Below are positions 46,775-54,803 of a stretch of DNA of 64,000 bases, piece after piece. Origin of the DNA: Limnohabitans sp. 2KL-27 (lineage in GTDB: Bacteria; Pseudomonadota; Gammaproteobacteria; Burkholderiales; Burkholderiaceae_C). The position numbers and the translations under genes are program-made. The stretch is from positions 744,853-808,852 of the forward strand of contig NZ_CXOP01000002.1 of the NCBI RefSeq assembly GCF_001269345.1, read 5' to 3'. Under the pieces are notes generated by a model. That model had not been told where the DNA came from, ran no database searches, and was given only the letters and a program-made list of their open reading frames with translations. The first letter of the stretch is position 1. The number at the start of each line of letters is the position of its first letter.

Positions 46775-48763
46775 TTAAGGCAAATCTTTGTTCACCTCGG
46801 CCAGGGTGGCGTTGCGAGGCCCCACGTGGCCCAGGCGCGCTTTGAGCGACTGGGGTTGACGCGTCAGGATGGCGGCGTAGTTGGTGGTGTTGGACAGCAC
46901 TTTTTTCACGTAATCGCGCGTTTCCTGAAACGGGATGTTTTCGGCCCAGATGGCGGCTTCGAGCACAGGGCCGTTGCGCCAGTTGCGCGGGCGGCTGGGG
47001 CCGGCGTTGTAAGCGGCCGTGGCCATGGGCATGGAGCCCTCAAAATCGTTCAGTACCAGTTTCAGGTAGCCGGTGCCAATGGCCACGTTGACTTCGCGGT
47101 CGGTGATTTGGTCCAGCGTGAAATTGTTCAAGCCAATTTTCTTGGCGGTCCATTTGGCGGTGGCGGGCATGACTTGCATCAGGCCGGACGCGCCCACATG
47201 CGAGCGGGCGTCCATGATGAAACGGCTTTCCTGGCGGATCAGGCCATAGACATAAGCCGGGTCGAGTTGAATCTCGCCCGCGCGGCGCACCACGATCTCT
47301 CGCAGGGGCATGGGAAAGCGCTGGTCAAAGTCGATGGCGTCTTTGGTTCGCTCGCTGGTGTTGATGCAACGGTCCCACACCTGGCGCTGGCAAGCCAGCT
47401 CGGCGGCAGCGAGCAGCTCGCGGTCGTTCATGCCGCCTGGGGTGTGCAAATTGGTGCTGTAGTTCCATTCGCGGTTGCCTTCCGGGCGCAGACCGATCTG
47501 GATGGCGTACAAGGCGCGCTGCAGACCGGGGTTGATCAGGGCTGCGGCTTTTTCTTGGGGCGTCAGCGCCGTGGGGCGTTCTGGCACGGTGATGGGCTGC
47601 CCCAGGTCTTCCAGCGCCAGTTGCTCGTAAAAACCCTTCACGCTGGCGATGCTGCGCAGCAGACCTTGCGCCTCTTGCCGCGGGGCCGCGTCCTGAGCCG
47701 TCGCCATCAGGGCGCGGGCTCGCCAATACACCCAGGCGGGGTCTTTTTGTGATTCCGGACTCATGGCCTGGGTGGCTGTCAACACTTGGCGCCACTGCCC
47801 TTGACGCAATGCTGCCCGCACCTTCCAGCTCAGCAGGTCGTCGCTCAGGTCACTGTCTTTTTGCACTTTGGCAAAGTGGCTGGCGGCGTTGTCTTGCAGT
47901 TTCCAGGCGGCTTGTTTGCCAATCACGCCCCATGTCCAGTTGCGCTCTTCTTGGCTCAGCTGGATGGCCCAGCGCCGGTTGAGCCAATCGGCCGCTTCGT
48001 CCGGGTCTTTGGCGGCCAGACGGATCAGGGCCAGCACCGCCAACTCTTTGCGGCTCTTGGTGATGGCCAGGATGCGTTTGTCCAGGTATTTGGCGGGGTC
48101 CGCGTGGATCAGGGCCACCTGTTCGGACAGTCGGGGCGCTTCGATGTCGACCGCCGCCTGTGCAGCCTTTGGACGGTTCGCATCCATGGCGATCCGGGCT
48201 TTGCGCCACAGATCCAGACCGTTGATCTGTTTGCCTGAATGCAGGTGGTCGGCCACGTAGGTGCAGCCGTCATCGGCTTCACGCAGGCTGTACCACAGGC
48301 GCTTGGCTTCCTCGGCCACGTCGGCTTTGCTGTTCATCGCTTCAGTGGCCAGCGCGTAGCAGCGCAATTCGCGGTCATCGCGCATGCGGTAGCGCGGGTA
48401 TTCTGCGGTGAAGGTGGCCCAGTTGCGGCGTTTGCCCAGCTGCAGCAACCAGTCGTTGCGCAGGCGGTCCTCGTAGTAGCTGCCTGCGTAGGTCTGCAGG
48501 AAACCGCGAATTTCAGACTCGGGCGCGGTGTCCAGGCGCACGCGCATGTCCCAATAAGCGGCCAAAGGCTCCAGCACATGGCCCCGGACTTGCGGCAGCA
48601 GCGCAGACAAACGGTTTTTGTCACTTTTTCTGAAGGCTTGGTGCATCTCCAGGATCAGCGCATCGCCCTTGTTGGCGGGTTGGGCTTGGGCCTGTGCGTG
48701 GGGGCTCCAAAGGCCTGCTGCTGCCCATGCGCAAACCAGTGTCAGAATCTGAGTCAATTTCAT
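46775..48763 (-). CDS. slt: Soluble lytic murein transglycosylase
   Basis: This 662-residue periplasmic enzyme cleaves murein glycan strands to 1,6-anhydro-MurNAc products. A signal peptide ends near SPHAQAQA. A long alpha-superhelical U-domain follows. The C-terminal catalytic domain has GLIRQESRFIMDARSHVGASGLMQVMPATA (catalytic Glu in QES) and AYNAGPSRPRNW. ATG 48763 is the sensible start; the frame open to 49303 is antisense to the cyclo-ligase gene. Only 9 bp separate it from that divergent start. Its product is the substrate source for AnmK at 21580. Confidence 0.94.
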   Translation of the reverse strand: MKLTQILTLVCAWAAAGLWSPHAQAQAQPANKGDALILEMHQAFRKSDKNRLSALLPQVRGHVLEPLAAYWDMRVRLDTAPESEIRGFLQTYAGSYYEDRLRNDWLLQLGKRRNWATFTAEYPRYRMRDDRELRCYALATEAMNSKADVAEEAKRLWYSLREADDGCTYVADHLHSGKQINGLDLWRKARIAMDANRPKAAQAAVDIEAPRLSEQVALIHADPAKYLDKRILAITKSRKELAVLALIRLAAKDPDEAADWLNRRWAIQLSQEERNWTWGVIGKQAAWKLQDNAASHFAKVQKDSDLSDDLLSWKVRAALRQGQWRQVLTATQAMSPESQKDPAWVYWRARALMATAQDAAPRQEAQGLLRSIASVKGFYEQLALEDLGQPITVPERPTALTPQEKAAALINPGLQRALYAIQIGLRPEGNREWNYSTNLHTPGGMNDRELLAAAELACQRQVWDRCINTSERTKDAIDFDQRFPMPLREIVVRRAGEIQLDPAYVYGLIRQESRFIMDARSHVGASGLMQVMPATAKWTAKKIGLNNFTLDQITDREVNVAIGTGYLKLVLNDFEGSMPMATAAYNAGPSRPRNWRNGPVLEAAIWAENIPFQETRDYVKKVLSNTTNYAAILTRQPQSLKARLGHVGPRNATLAEVNKDLP

Positions 48764-48772
48764 GGGTCGATT

Positions 48773-49357
48773 ATGGACAAAGCCGAAGCAAAACGCGCCT
48801 TGAGAAAAGCCTTGATTGAAGAAAGGTTGAACCTGCCCGATCGCCTGGCGCGGGCCGAAGCCTTGCAGCGCGTCATGCGCATTTGGCTGTTTGACCGCCC
48901 GGACACCGTGATCGGTGCCTATTGGCCCATCAAGGGCGAGTTTGACCCCTTGCCCGTCCTGCACCGCTGGAAGGAAGACGGTGAGTTGAACGGCGAGCCG
49001 CAGCGCCGCCGCATCGGCCTGCCTGTGGTCAACAAGCTGCACAAAACCCTGACATTCCACACCTGGTACCCCGGCTGCGCCATGGAAGAAGACGCCTACG
49101 GCATCCCCAAACCCAAAGACACCGAAGTCATCGTGCCCACCTTGCTGTTTGTGCCCTGCGTGGGCTACGGCACGGGCGGTTACCGCCTGGGATATGGCGG
49201 CGGCTTTTACGACCGCACACTGGCCACCTTGCAGCCCAAGCCTTTCACGGTCGGTTTGGGTTTCACCCACGGCTTTGTCGATGACCTCGAACCCGAAGAC
49301 CACGACCAGCCACTGGACGCCATCCTGAACGACAACGGCGTGGTCTGGCCGGTTTGA
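48773..49357 (+). CDS. fthC: 5-formyltetrahydrofolate cyclo-ligase
   Basis: This 194-residue cytoplasmic enzyme turns 5-formyl-THF into 5,10-methenyl-THF with ATP. The family signature is GYGTGGYRLGYGGGFYDRTLA, and GAYWPIKGEFDP and IVPTLLFVPCVGYG also match. The start 9 bp from the divergent slt ATG implies that its promoter lies inside slt coding DNA. Confidence 0.93.
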   Translation: MDKAEAKRALRKALIEERLNLPDRLARAEALQRVMRIWLFDRPDTVIGAYWPIKGEFDPLPVLHRWKEDGELNGEPQRRRIGLPVVNKLHKTLTFHTWYPGCAMEEDAYGIPKPKDTEVIVPTLLFVPCVGYGTGGYRLGYGGGFYDRTLATLQPKPFTVGLGFTHGFVDDLEPEDHDQPLDAILNDNGVVWPV

Positions 49358-49375
49358 GCGAGCAGCAGTAGACCT

Positions 49376-50005
49376 ATGGCCCGCCCCAAATCAGCTACCC
49401 ACGACATCAAGCGTGACGCGATCCTCGACATCGCCGCGCAATGCTTTGCCGAGCGCAGTTACCCTGCGGCCAGCATGAACGAGATCGCCACTGCGTGCGG
49501 CACCTCCAAGGCCCGGCTTTACCACTATTACGAGAGCAAAGAAGCGATCCTGTTTGACCTGCTGGACCGCCACACGCAGCGCTTGCTGGCGCTGATTGCG
49601 CAGACCGAGGCCACGGCCCAGCGCAAGAACCTGGACGAGCGCGCCACGCTGCACGAGCTGGTGCGGGCGTTTTTGCGGGAGTACGAAACCTCGGCCACCC
49701 GGCACGCGGCCTTGCTCAATGACACCCAGTTTTTGAGCGATGCCCCCGAGGCGGCCTTGCCCTCTGGCACGGTTTCGCCCCGAGAATTGATCCTGAACCG
49801 ACAGCGTGACATCGTGGCCGCCATGACCCGTTTCATGAAACGCGCCTACCCCGATCGGCTCACCCCCACCAACCAGACTGCGCTGACCATGATGCTGCTG
49901 GGCATGATCAACTGGACCTTCACTTGGCTGCGCCCGGGTGGACCGATCAGCTACGCCGCATTTGCCGAAGAGGTCATCGCCATGCTTGAAAAAGGCCTCG
50001 GCTGA
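49376..50005 (+). CDS. TetR-family transcriptional regulator
   Basis: This 209-residue repressor-type protein has an N-terminal helix-turn-helix (ILDIAAQCFAERSYPAASMNEIATACGTSKARLYHYYESKEAIL) and a helical ligand domain. It lies upstream of the metallo-beta-lactamase-fold gene, from which it is separated by a palindromic site, so it probably controls that gene. Regulation of the distant paa operon cannot be excluded but is not suggested by position. Confidence 0.92.
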   Translation: MARPKSATHDIKRDAILDIAAQCFAERSYPAASMNEIATACGTSKARLYHYYESKEAILFDLLDRHTQRLLALIAQTEATAQRKNLDERATLHELVRAFLREYETSATRHAALLNDTQFLSDAPEAALPSGTVSPRELILNRQRDIVAAMTRFMKRAYPDRLTPTNQTALTMMLLGMINWTFTWLRPGGPISYAAFAEEVIAMLEKGLG

Positions 50006-50023
50006 TGCCTTCTGGGATTTACC

Positions 50024-50053
50024 AATGCGTAACGCATTTCGTTTAGGTAAAAT
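50024..50053 (+). promoter_or_regulatory. Palindromic operator and -10 box before the MBL-fold gene
   Basis: AATGCGT-A-ACGCATT at 50024-50038 is a perfect 7-bp inverted repeat, and TAAAAT at 50048-50053 is a likely -10. The operator would cover the -35 region, as expected for repression by the TetR protein encoded just upstream. Confidence 0.65.
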
Positions 50054-50083
50054 CCATCCCATTCATTGACTGGAGCCCTTCGC

Positions 50084-51085
50084 ATGTCCCAAGCCCCCAC
50101 CAAAGCCTTTGCCAGCCAGGCCGATCTGAGCGAAAAGAAAATCACTTTCGAGCAACTCAGCCCCCATTGCTGGGCCTACACCGCCGAAGGCGACCCCAAT
50201 TCGGGTGTGATCATCGGTGACCGTTTCATCATGGTCAGCGATGCCACGGCCACCCCGGCCATGGCGCAAGACCTGATCAAGAAGATCCGCACCGTCAGCG
50301 ACCTGCCCATCAAATACGTGCTGCTGACCCATTACCACGCGGTGCGTGTGCTGGGCGCTTACGCCTACGCCGCCGAAGGCGCGACCGAGATCATCGCCAG
50401 CGAGGGCACGTTGGACCTGATCAAGGAGCGTGGCGCACAAGACATGAAGAGCGAGATGGAGCGCTTTCCCCGCCTGTTCCGTGGCGCCGACAGCGTGCCC
50501 GGACTGACCTGGCCCACCATGGTGGTGGGCGGTGGCGACCCGACAAAGAGCGAAGTGCCCGGCAAGCTCAGCATCAACCTCGGCGGCGTGGTGGTGCAAA
50601 TCTGGCACCCGGGCCCGGGCCACACGCGTGGCGACACCATTGCTTGGGTGGAAGAAGAAAAAGTGCTGTTCTCAGGTGACCTGGTCGAGTACGAAGCCGG
50701 TGTGTACACGGGCGACGCACAACTTGAAGAGTGGCCCGCCACCCTGGAAGCCTTGCGTGCCCTCAAAGCCGAATTCATCGTGCCCGGCCGCGGCGAAGCC
50801 ATGAAGGGCAACGCCAACGTCAACAAGGCCTTGGACTACACCCAGCGCTGGGTCACCACTTTGTTCCAAGCGGGCAAAGAAGCCGTGGCCGCCAAGATGG
50901 ACCTGAAAGCCGCCATGGCCCACACCCGCCAAAGCATGGACCCGGTGTTTGGCCATGTGTTCATCTATGAGCACTGTCTGCCCTTTGACGTGACCCGTGC
51001 TTACGACGAAGCCAGCGGCATCAAGAACCCCCGCATCTGGACGGCCGAGCGCGACATGGAGATGTGGAAAGCGCTGCAAAGCTGA
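50084..51085 (+). CDS. Metallo-beta-lactamase-fold protein with altered metal site
   Basis: This 333-residue MBL-fold protein has the usual order of motifs, but the HxHxDH motif reads THYHAVRVLG and the late GHG motif reads GRG (IVPGRGEAM). The HTRGD histidine and the SGD aspartate are kept. The ligands of the Zn1 site (two His of HxH plus His of HTRGD) therefore remain, while Asp, His and the last His of the Zn2 site are Val, Arg and Arg. It is probably a mononuclear or non-hydrolytic member. No signal peptide is seen. The start is ATG 50084. It is likely under the adjacent TetR regulator. Confidence 0.85.
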   Translation: MSQAPTKAFASQADLSEKKITFEQLSPHCWAYTAEGDPNSGVIIGDRFIMVSDATATPAMAQDLIKKIRTVSDLPIKYVLLTHYHAVRVLGAYAYAAEGATEIIASEGTLDLIKERGAQDMKSEMERFPRLFRGADSVPGLTWPTMVVGGGDPTKSEVPGKLSINLGGVVVQIWHPGPGHTRGDTIAWVEEEKVLFSGDLVEYEAGVYTGDAQLEEWPATLEALRALKAEFIVPGRGEAMKGNANVNKALDYTQRWVTTLFQAGKEAVAAKMDLKAAMAHTRQSMDPVFGHVFIYEHCLPFDVTRAYDEASGIKNPRIWTAERDMEMWKALQS

Positions 51086-51109
51086 AGCCCGCTTCGGTCA
51101 GAGGCACCC

Positions 51110-51142
51110 ACCCCGCCCTTGATCCGGCGGGGTTTTGCTTTT
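51110..51142 (+). terminator. Terminator after the MBL-fold gene
   Basis: ACCCCGCC and GGCGGGGT form the stem around TTGATCC, followed by TTTGCTTTTT. Confidence 0.8.
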
Positions 51143-51163
51143 TGGGGGCTGGTTTGAGTCGGA

Positions 51164-52015
51164 TCAGGGCTTGATCAAATCCCTGATGTCCCTTTCGTAG
51201 GCGCGCAATCGGCGTGTCACTTGTTGGCGCTGCTCCGGGGTGGTGGTGTTGTGCAGCTGGGCCAGGTTCTCGCAAGTGCGTTGCGACAGGCTTTGCATCA
51301 CGGCGCGCTGCGCGGCTTCAGGCGGCTGCAGCCAGCGCTGCCAGACGCCCCACAGCAGCGCTTCCGCTTGCGCGGGCGTCACGCTGGTTTGGCTGATGCG
51401 CTGCAAAGCCGACAACAAATCCTGTTGGCGGCGCTGGCGGTCCTGACGGCCCCACTCCGCAGTCCAGGGTGACTGTGCCAGCTGCGCCTTGATCTGGCTG
51501 ACTTGCACAGCGCTCAATTCGCCATAAAAGGAGCGGTAGCGCTCCAGCGTCTTGTCCAGCCTTCTTTGCAGCCGTTCGCTGTCGCTGCCCTGCAACCATT
51601 CTTTTTCCCATGCCTCATTCTGACTTTCCCAGTGCCGGGCCATGTGGCTCAGCTGCCGAGGGCCCAAGGCCATGGCCACAGGTGCGGCTTGAGCCACCGC
51701 TTCGCGCATCGAAGTGTCCATCCTGGCTTGCACATCGGTCCAGATGCGGCACACCTGTTCGGCCTGCACAGGCCCAGCAGACAATTGACTTGCGCGCTGC
51801 AACAGCTCGGCATAAGCGGGCAACTCCTCGCGGCGGTGCCATTGGTGCAAGTTGTCAATCGCTTGTTTGGCCCCCGGCGACTGCGCGCCACTGAACGACA
51901 CGGTACTGTCCAACCACCAGTAAGACAAGGTGGGCAGCTGTTGATAGCCCAGCTTGATGGTGCTGCAGCCTTGCAGGACCAACAGTGCAAGAGGCAGAAA
52001 CCAGGCGCGCATCAT
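51164..52015 (-). CDS. DUF6279-type lipoprotein
   Basis: This 283-residue envelope lipoprotein has the lipobox LLVLQGCST near residue 17. It begins KLGYQQLPTLSYWWLDSTVSF and is then almost wholly helical, rich in Gln, Arg and Glu, as in the DUF6279 family. No enzymatic motif is seen. ATG 52015 overlaps the stop of the upstream lipoprotein gene as ATGA, so the two are coupled. Confidence 0.75.
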   Translation of the reverse strand: MMRAWFLPLALLVLQGCSTIKLGYQQLPTLSYWWLDSTVSFSGAQSPGAKQAIDNLHQWHRREELPAYAELLQRASQLSAGPVQAEQVCRIWTDVQARMDTSMREAVAQAAPVAMALGPRQLSHMARHWESQNEAWEKEWLQGSDSERLQRRLDKTLERYRSFYGELSAVQVSQIKAQLAQSPWTAEWGRQDRQRRQQDLLSALQRISQTSVTPAQAEALLWGVWQRWLQPPEAAQRAVMQSLSQRTCENLAQLHNTTTPEQRQQVTRRLRAYERDIRDLIKP

Positions 52016-52533
52016 GTGTTGCCGCGAATCACCACGCGCCACTGAATCAATGTACCGGAGTCGCCCAAGGCTTGGTCCTTGACGCTGAGCGTCCAATTGC
52101 CCTGGGTAGAGACCGTAGACGAAACCGTTGATAAAAGATCAATGGGCTGAAATTTTCCTTGGCCCGAATCGCAGGATGAGCTGGTGCTATTCCAGTTGGC
52201 AGGAGGCGTCAGAGCCAAGGCAATACTGGATGCTGGCGGAGTAATGGTCCAAGTCAGGTCCGCCGGGCGTGGATGGTCGAGACAGATCTCTAGCGTGGCG
52301 GACGAGACGGTTTGCAATGCACAGTTTTGGTTGTCCCAATTGACCGATAGGCCTGTGCTGTTGTTGTCCGGAATGGCGCTGCCGGATGTGGCAGGGTAGG
52401 CTGCCCACAAGGTGCTGGAGTCGCAAACCACGCTGCTGGATGGGGTCGGGGCGCCATCGCCGCCTCCTCCGCCGCAGCTGGCCATTAAAAAGGTCAGGGC
52501 GAGCAAAGTGTTTGTTCGCAAAAAAAATGGCAT
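52012..52533 (-). CDS. Lipoprotein with an isolated P/Homo B-type domain
   Basis: This 173-residue protein has a signal sequence ending in FLMASCGGGGG (lipobox Cys), a Ser/Pro/Thr linker, and a single beta-rich domain. The end of the domain, GNWTLSVKDQALGDSGTLIQWRVVI, matches the proprotein convertase P-domain pattern usually attached to subtilases. No protease domain is present. ATG 52533 is preferred, after GGAA; ATG 52563 and ATG 52611 are upstream options. The function is unknown; carbohydrate or protein binding at the cell surface is a guess. Confidence 0.68.
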   Translation of the reverse strand: MPFFLRTNTLLALTFLMASCGGGGGDGAPTPSSSVVCDSSTLWAAYPATSGSAIPDNNSTGLSVNWDNQNCALQTVSSATLEICLDHPRPADLTWTITPPASSIALALTPPANWNSTSSSCDSGQGKFQPIDLLSTVSSTVSTQGNWTLSVKDQALGDSGTLIQWRVVIRGNT

Positions 52534-52683
52534 GCAATGTTCCGCAAGTGTAGAGATCTCCATTGACAGCCCGGGGACTGGATGAGACCTCAAATTGGCA
52601 ATATCGAGCATTTTCTACCTTTTGCCAAATCCTTCTTTCTAAACGCCTCAAGGCCGACGCGCCTTGTGGGACTGGAGTCTGGC

Positions 52684-52689
52684 GATAAT
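52684..52689 (+). promoter_or_regulatory. Putative -10 element for glmU
   Basis: GATAAT lies 50 bp before the glmU start, in a 206-bp gap that shows no other feature. No clear -35 box is at the proper distance. Confidence 0.35.
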
Positions 52690-52739
52690 TCAGCCTTGTT
52701 TGCCGCGTCCTGTCAGAGGGCCGCTTTTGAAAGACCCCC

Positions 52740-54149
52740 ATGAGTTTGACCGCCCCGTTCCCTGTTGACGTCGTCGTGATGGCTGCCGGCAAAGGCACGC
52801 GCATGAAAAGCCGTTTGCCCAAGGTCTTGCAGCGTCTGGCCGGCGTGCCGCTGGTGCAGCATGTGCTGAACACGGCCGCCCAACTCAACGCCCGCTCCGC
52901 GGTGGTCATCACCGGCCACGGGGCCGAGCAGGTGGAGCCGCTGCTGCTGGCCCCTGGCCAAGCACTGGCCGTGCAGTGTGTGCGGCAAGAACCGCAATTG
53001 GGCACGGGGCACGCCGTTCAGCAGGCGGTGCCCGCCTTGGCCGACGACGGTGTGGTGGTGGTTTTGTCGGGCGATGTGCCGTTGACGCAGGCCGAAACCC
53101 TGCAAGCCTTGATGGCCCAATGCGGCGGTGACAAGTTGGCACTGCTGACCATCGACTTGGCCGACCCCACGGGCTATGGCCGCATCTTGCGCGATGGCGA
53201 TGCCGTCAAGGCCATCGTAGAGCACAAGGACGCGGCCGAAGCCCAGCACCTGATCCAGGAGGTCTACAGCGGCATCATGGCGGTGCCCGCCAAGCTGCTC
53301 AAAGCCTGGCTGGCCCGGCTGGACAACCAGAACGCCCAAGGCGAGTACTACCTGACCGATGTGGTCAAGTTCGCCGTGGCCGATGGGGTGCCGGTGGTGG
53401 CGCACAAAATTGCCGATCCATTGCAAGTGGCCGGCATCAACAGCCCGGTGCAACTGGCCGAGCTCGAGCGCGCCCACCAACTGCGCCAAGCGCACCGATT
53501 CATGGCGCAAGGCGTGCGCCTGAAAGACCCCGCCCGCTTTGACCTGCGCGGCCAGCTCGACTGCGCGCAAGACGTCGAGATTGACGTGAACTGCGTGTTT
53601 GAAGGCCGCGTGTCCTTGGGTGAGGGCGTGAAAATCGGTGCGAACTGCGTGATCGCCAACTGCACCATTGCGTCGGGTGCGGTGATCCACCCCTTCACCC
53701 ACATTGACGGCGAACAACTCGGCGTGAGCGTGGGCGAGGGCGCCTTGATCGGCCCGTTTGCCCGCCTGCGCCCTGGCGCGCAACTGGGGCCCGAGGTGCA
53801 CATCGGCAACTTTGTCGAGGTGAAAAATTCCACCTTGGCCCAGGGCGCCAAAGCCAACCACCTGGCTTACCTGGGTGACGCGACGGTGGGCGAGCGTGTG
53901 AACTACGGCGCGGGCAGCATCACCGCCAACTACGACGGCGCCAACAAACACCGCACCGTGATCGAGGCCGATGTGCACATCGGTAGCAACTGCGTGCTGG
54001 TGGCCCCGGTCACGATTGGCGCAGGCGGCACCGTGGGCGGCGGCTCCACCATCACCAAGAGCACCGAGCCGGGCAGCTTGAGCGTGGCGCGTGGCAAGCA
54101 AATCAGCATCGCCAACTGGGCGCGCCCGGCCAAAAAGCCCAAAGCCTGA
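52740..54149 (+). CDS. glmU: Bifunctional GlcN-1-P acetyltransferase / GlcNAc-1-P uridyltransferase
   Basis: GlmU makes UDP-GlcNAc for murein and LPS. The 469-residue protein has the N-terminal pyrophosphorylase motif VVMAAGKGTRMKSRLPKVLQ, QEPQLGTGHAVQQAVP and LSGDVPLT. The C-terminal left-handed beta-helix acetyltransferase domain shows FARLRPGAQLGPEVHIGNFVEVK, KANHLAYLGDATVGERVNYG and ITANYDGANKHRT. It stands close to glmS, with an AsnC-type regulator gene in between. Confidence 0.97.
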   Translation: MSLTAPFPVDVVVMAAGKGTRMKSRLPKVLQRLAGVPLVQHVLNTAAQLNARSAVVITGHGAEQVEPLLLAPGQALAVQCVRQEPQLGTGHAVQQAVPALADDGVVVVLSGDVPLTQAETLQALMAQCGGDKLALLTIDLADPTGYGRILRDGDAVKAIVEHKDAAEAQHLIQEVYSGIMAVPAKLLKAWLARLDNQNAQGEYYLTDVVKFAVADGVPVVAHKIADPLQVAGINSPVQLAELERAHQLRQAHRFMAQGVRLKDPARFDLRGQLDCAQDVEIDVNCVFEGRVSLGEGVKIGANCVIANCTIASGAVIHPFTHIDGEQLGVSVGEGALIGPFARLRPGAQLGPEVHIGNFVEVKNSTLAQGAKANHLAYLGDATVGERVNYGAGSITANYDGANKHRTVIEADVHIGSNCVLVAPVTIGAGGTVGGGSTITKSTEPGSLSVARGKQISIANWARPAKKPKA

Positions 54150-54179
54150 ACCGGCGCATCGGGTCAGGTGTCTGTGGGC

Positions 54180-54665
54180 TTATCCGAGGACCGGCCAGGT
54201 CGTCGTGAACTTGGCCCGTTTGGTCGCGAAAAAAGCCTTCACATTGCGCACATTGCCATCTTGTGTAAACAGCGCTTGGCTGATGGCCAGGTAGTGCGGC
54301 ATGTCACGCGCCTGCACCACCAACATGAAGTCCGGCCCGGGTGAGACCCGCCAGCACTGCTGGACCGCATCGTGCGCCACGGCGCTGGCTTCAAAGGCCT
54401 CCAGGTGTTCGCTGCCCTGCTTGTCCAAAGACACTTCCACCAAGGCTGTCAGGCCGTGGCCCAGCGTGGTGGCAAGCCGGTCGTTGCTGAGCACGGCCAC
54501 TTGCCGCTCGACCCAACCGCCCTCGACCAGGCGTTTGACGCGGCGCAGGCAAGTGGGGGGTGAGACATGGACCTTTTCTGCCAGTGCCACATTGCTCAGG
54601 CTGGCGTCGCGCTGCAGGCTGTCGAGCAGTTGCAGGTCGATGGCGTCGAGTTCAATTGATTCCAT
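54180..54665 (-). CDS. Lrp/AsnC-family transcriptional regulator
   Basis: This 161-residue regulator has the N-terminal helix-turn-helix LDAIDLQLLDSLQRDASLSNVALAEKVHVSPPTCLRRVKRL and a C-terminal RAM ligand-binding domain (VEVSLDKQGSEHLEAFEA, SPGPDFMLVVQARDMPHYLAI). ATG 54665 is the start. It is divergent from glmS across an AT-rich region with paired palindromes, so it probably controls itself and perhaps glmS. Confidence 0.93.
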   Translation of the reverse strand: MESIELDAIDLQLLDSLQRDASLSNVALAEKVHVSPPTCLRRVKRLVEGGWVERQVAVLSNDRLATTLGHGLTALVEVSLDKQGSEHLEAFEASAVAHDAVQQCWRVSPGPDFMLVVQARDMPHYLAISQALFTQDGNVRNVKAFFATKRAKFTTTWPVLG

Positions 54666-54670
54666 AAAAT

Positions 54671-54710
54671 GAATTTTAATGAAATAAAATTCCATAAATA
54701 ATTGTTTATG
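54671..54710. promoter_or_regulatory. Tandem AT-rich palindromes in the asnC-glmS intergenic region
   Basis: GAATTTTA-N6-TAAAATTC at 54671-54692 and CATAAA-N6-TTTATG at 54693-54710 are two perfect inverted repeats with centres 20 bp apart, about two helical turns. ATTCCATAAA is also repeated directly at 54658 and 54689. This spacing and AT-richness suit an Lrp/AsnC-type regulator that binds as an oligomer. Confidence 0.65.
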
Positions 54711-54803
54711 AAATAAAAAATCAAAATCAATTCAAAAATGATCTGATATTTTTGTTTGGGGTGCCTACCATCGTTGCCATTCCCCCTTTTAAGGAGCCCC
54801 AGG

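Noticed and set aside
54700..54803. glmS ribozyme in front of glmS
   Set aside because: The leader is short and AT-rich and shows none of the ribozyme core; the ribozyme is a feature of Gram-positive bacteria.
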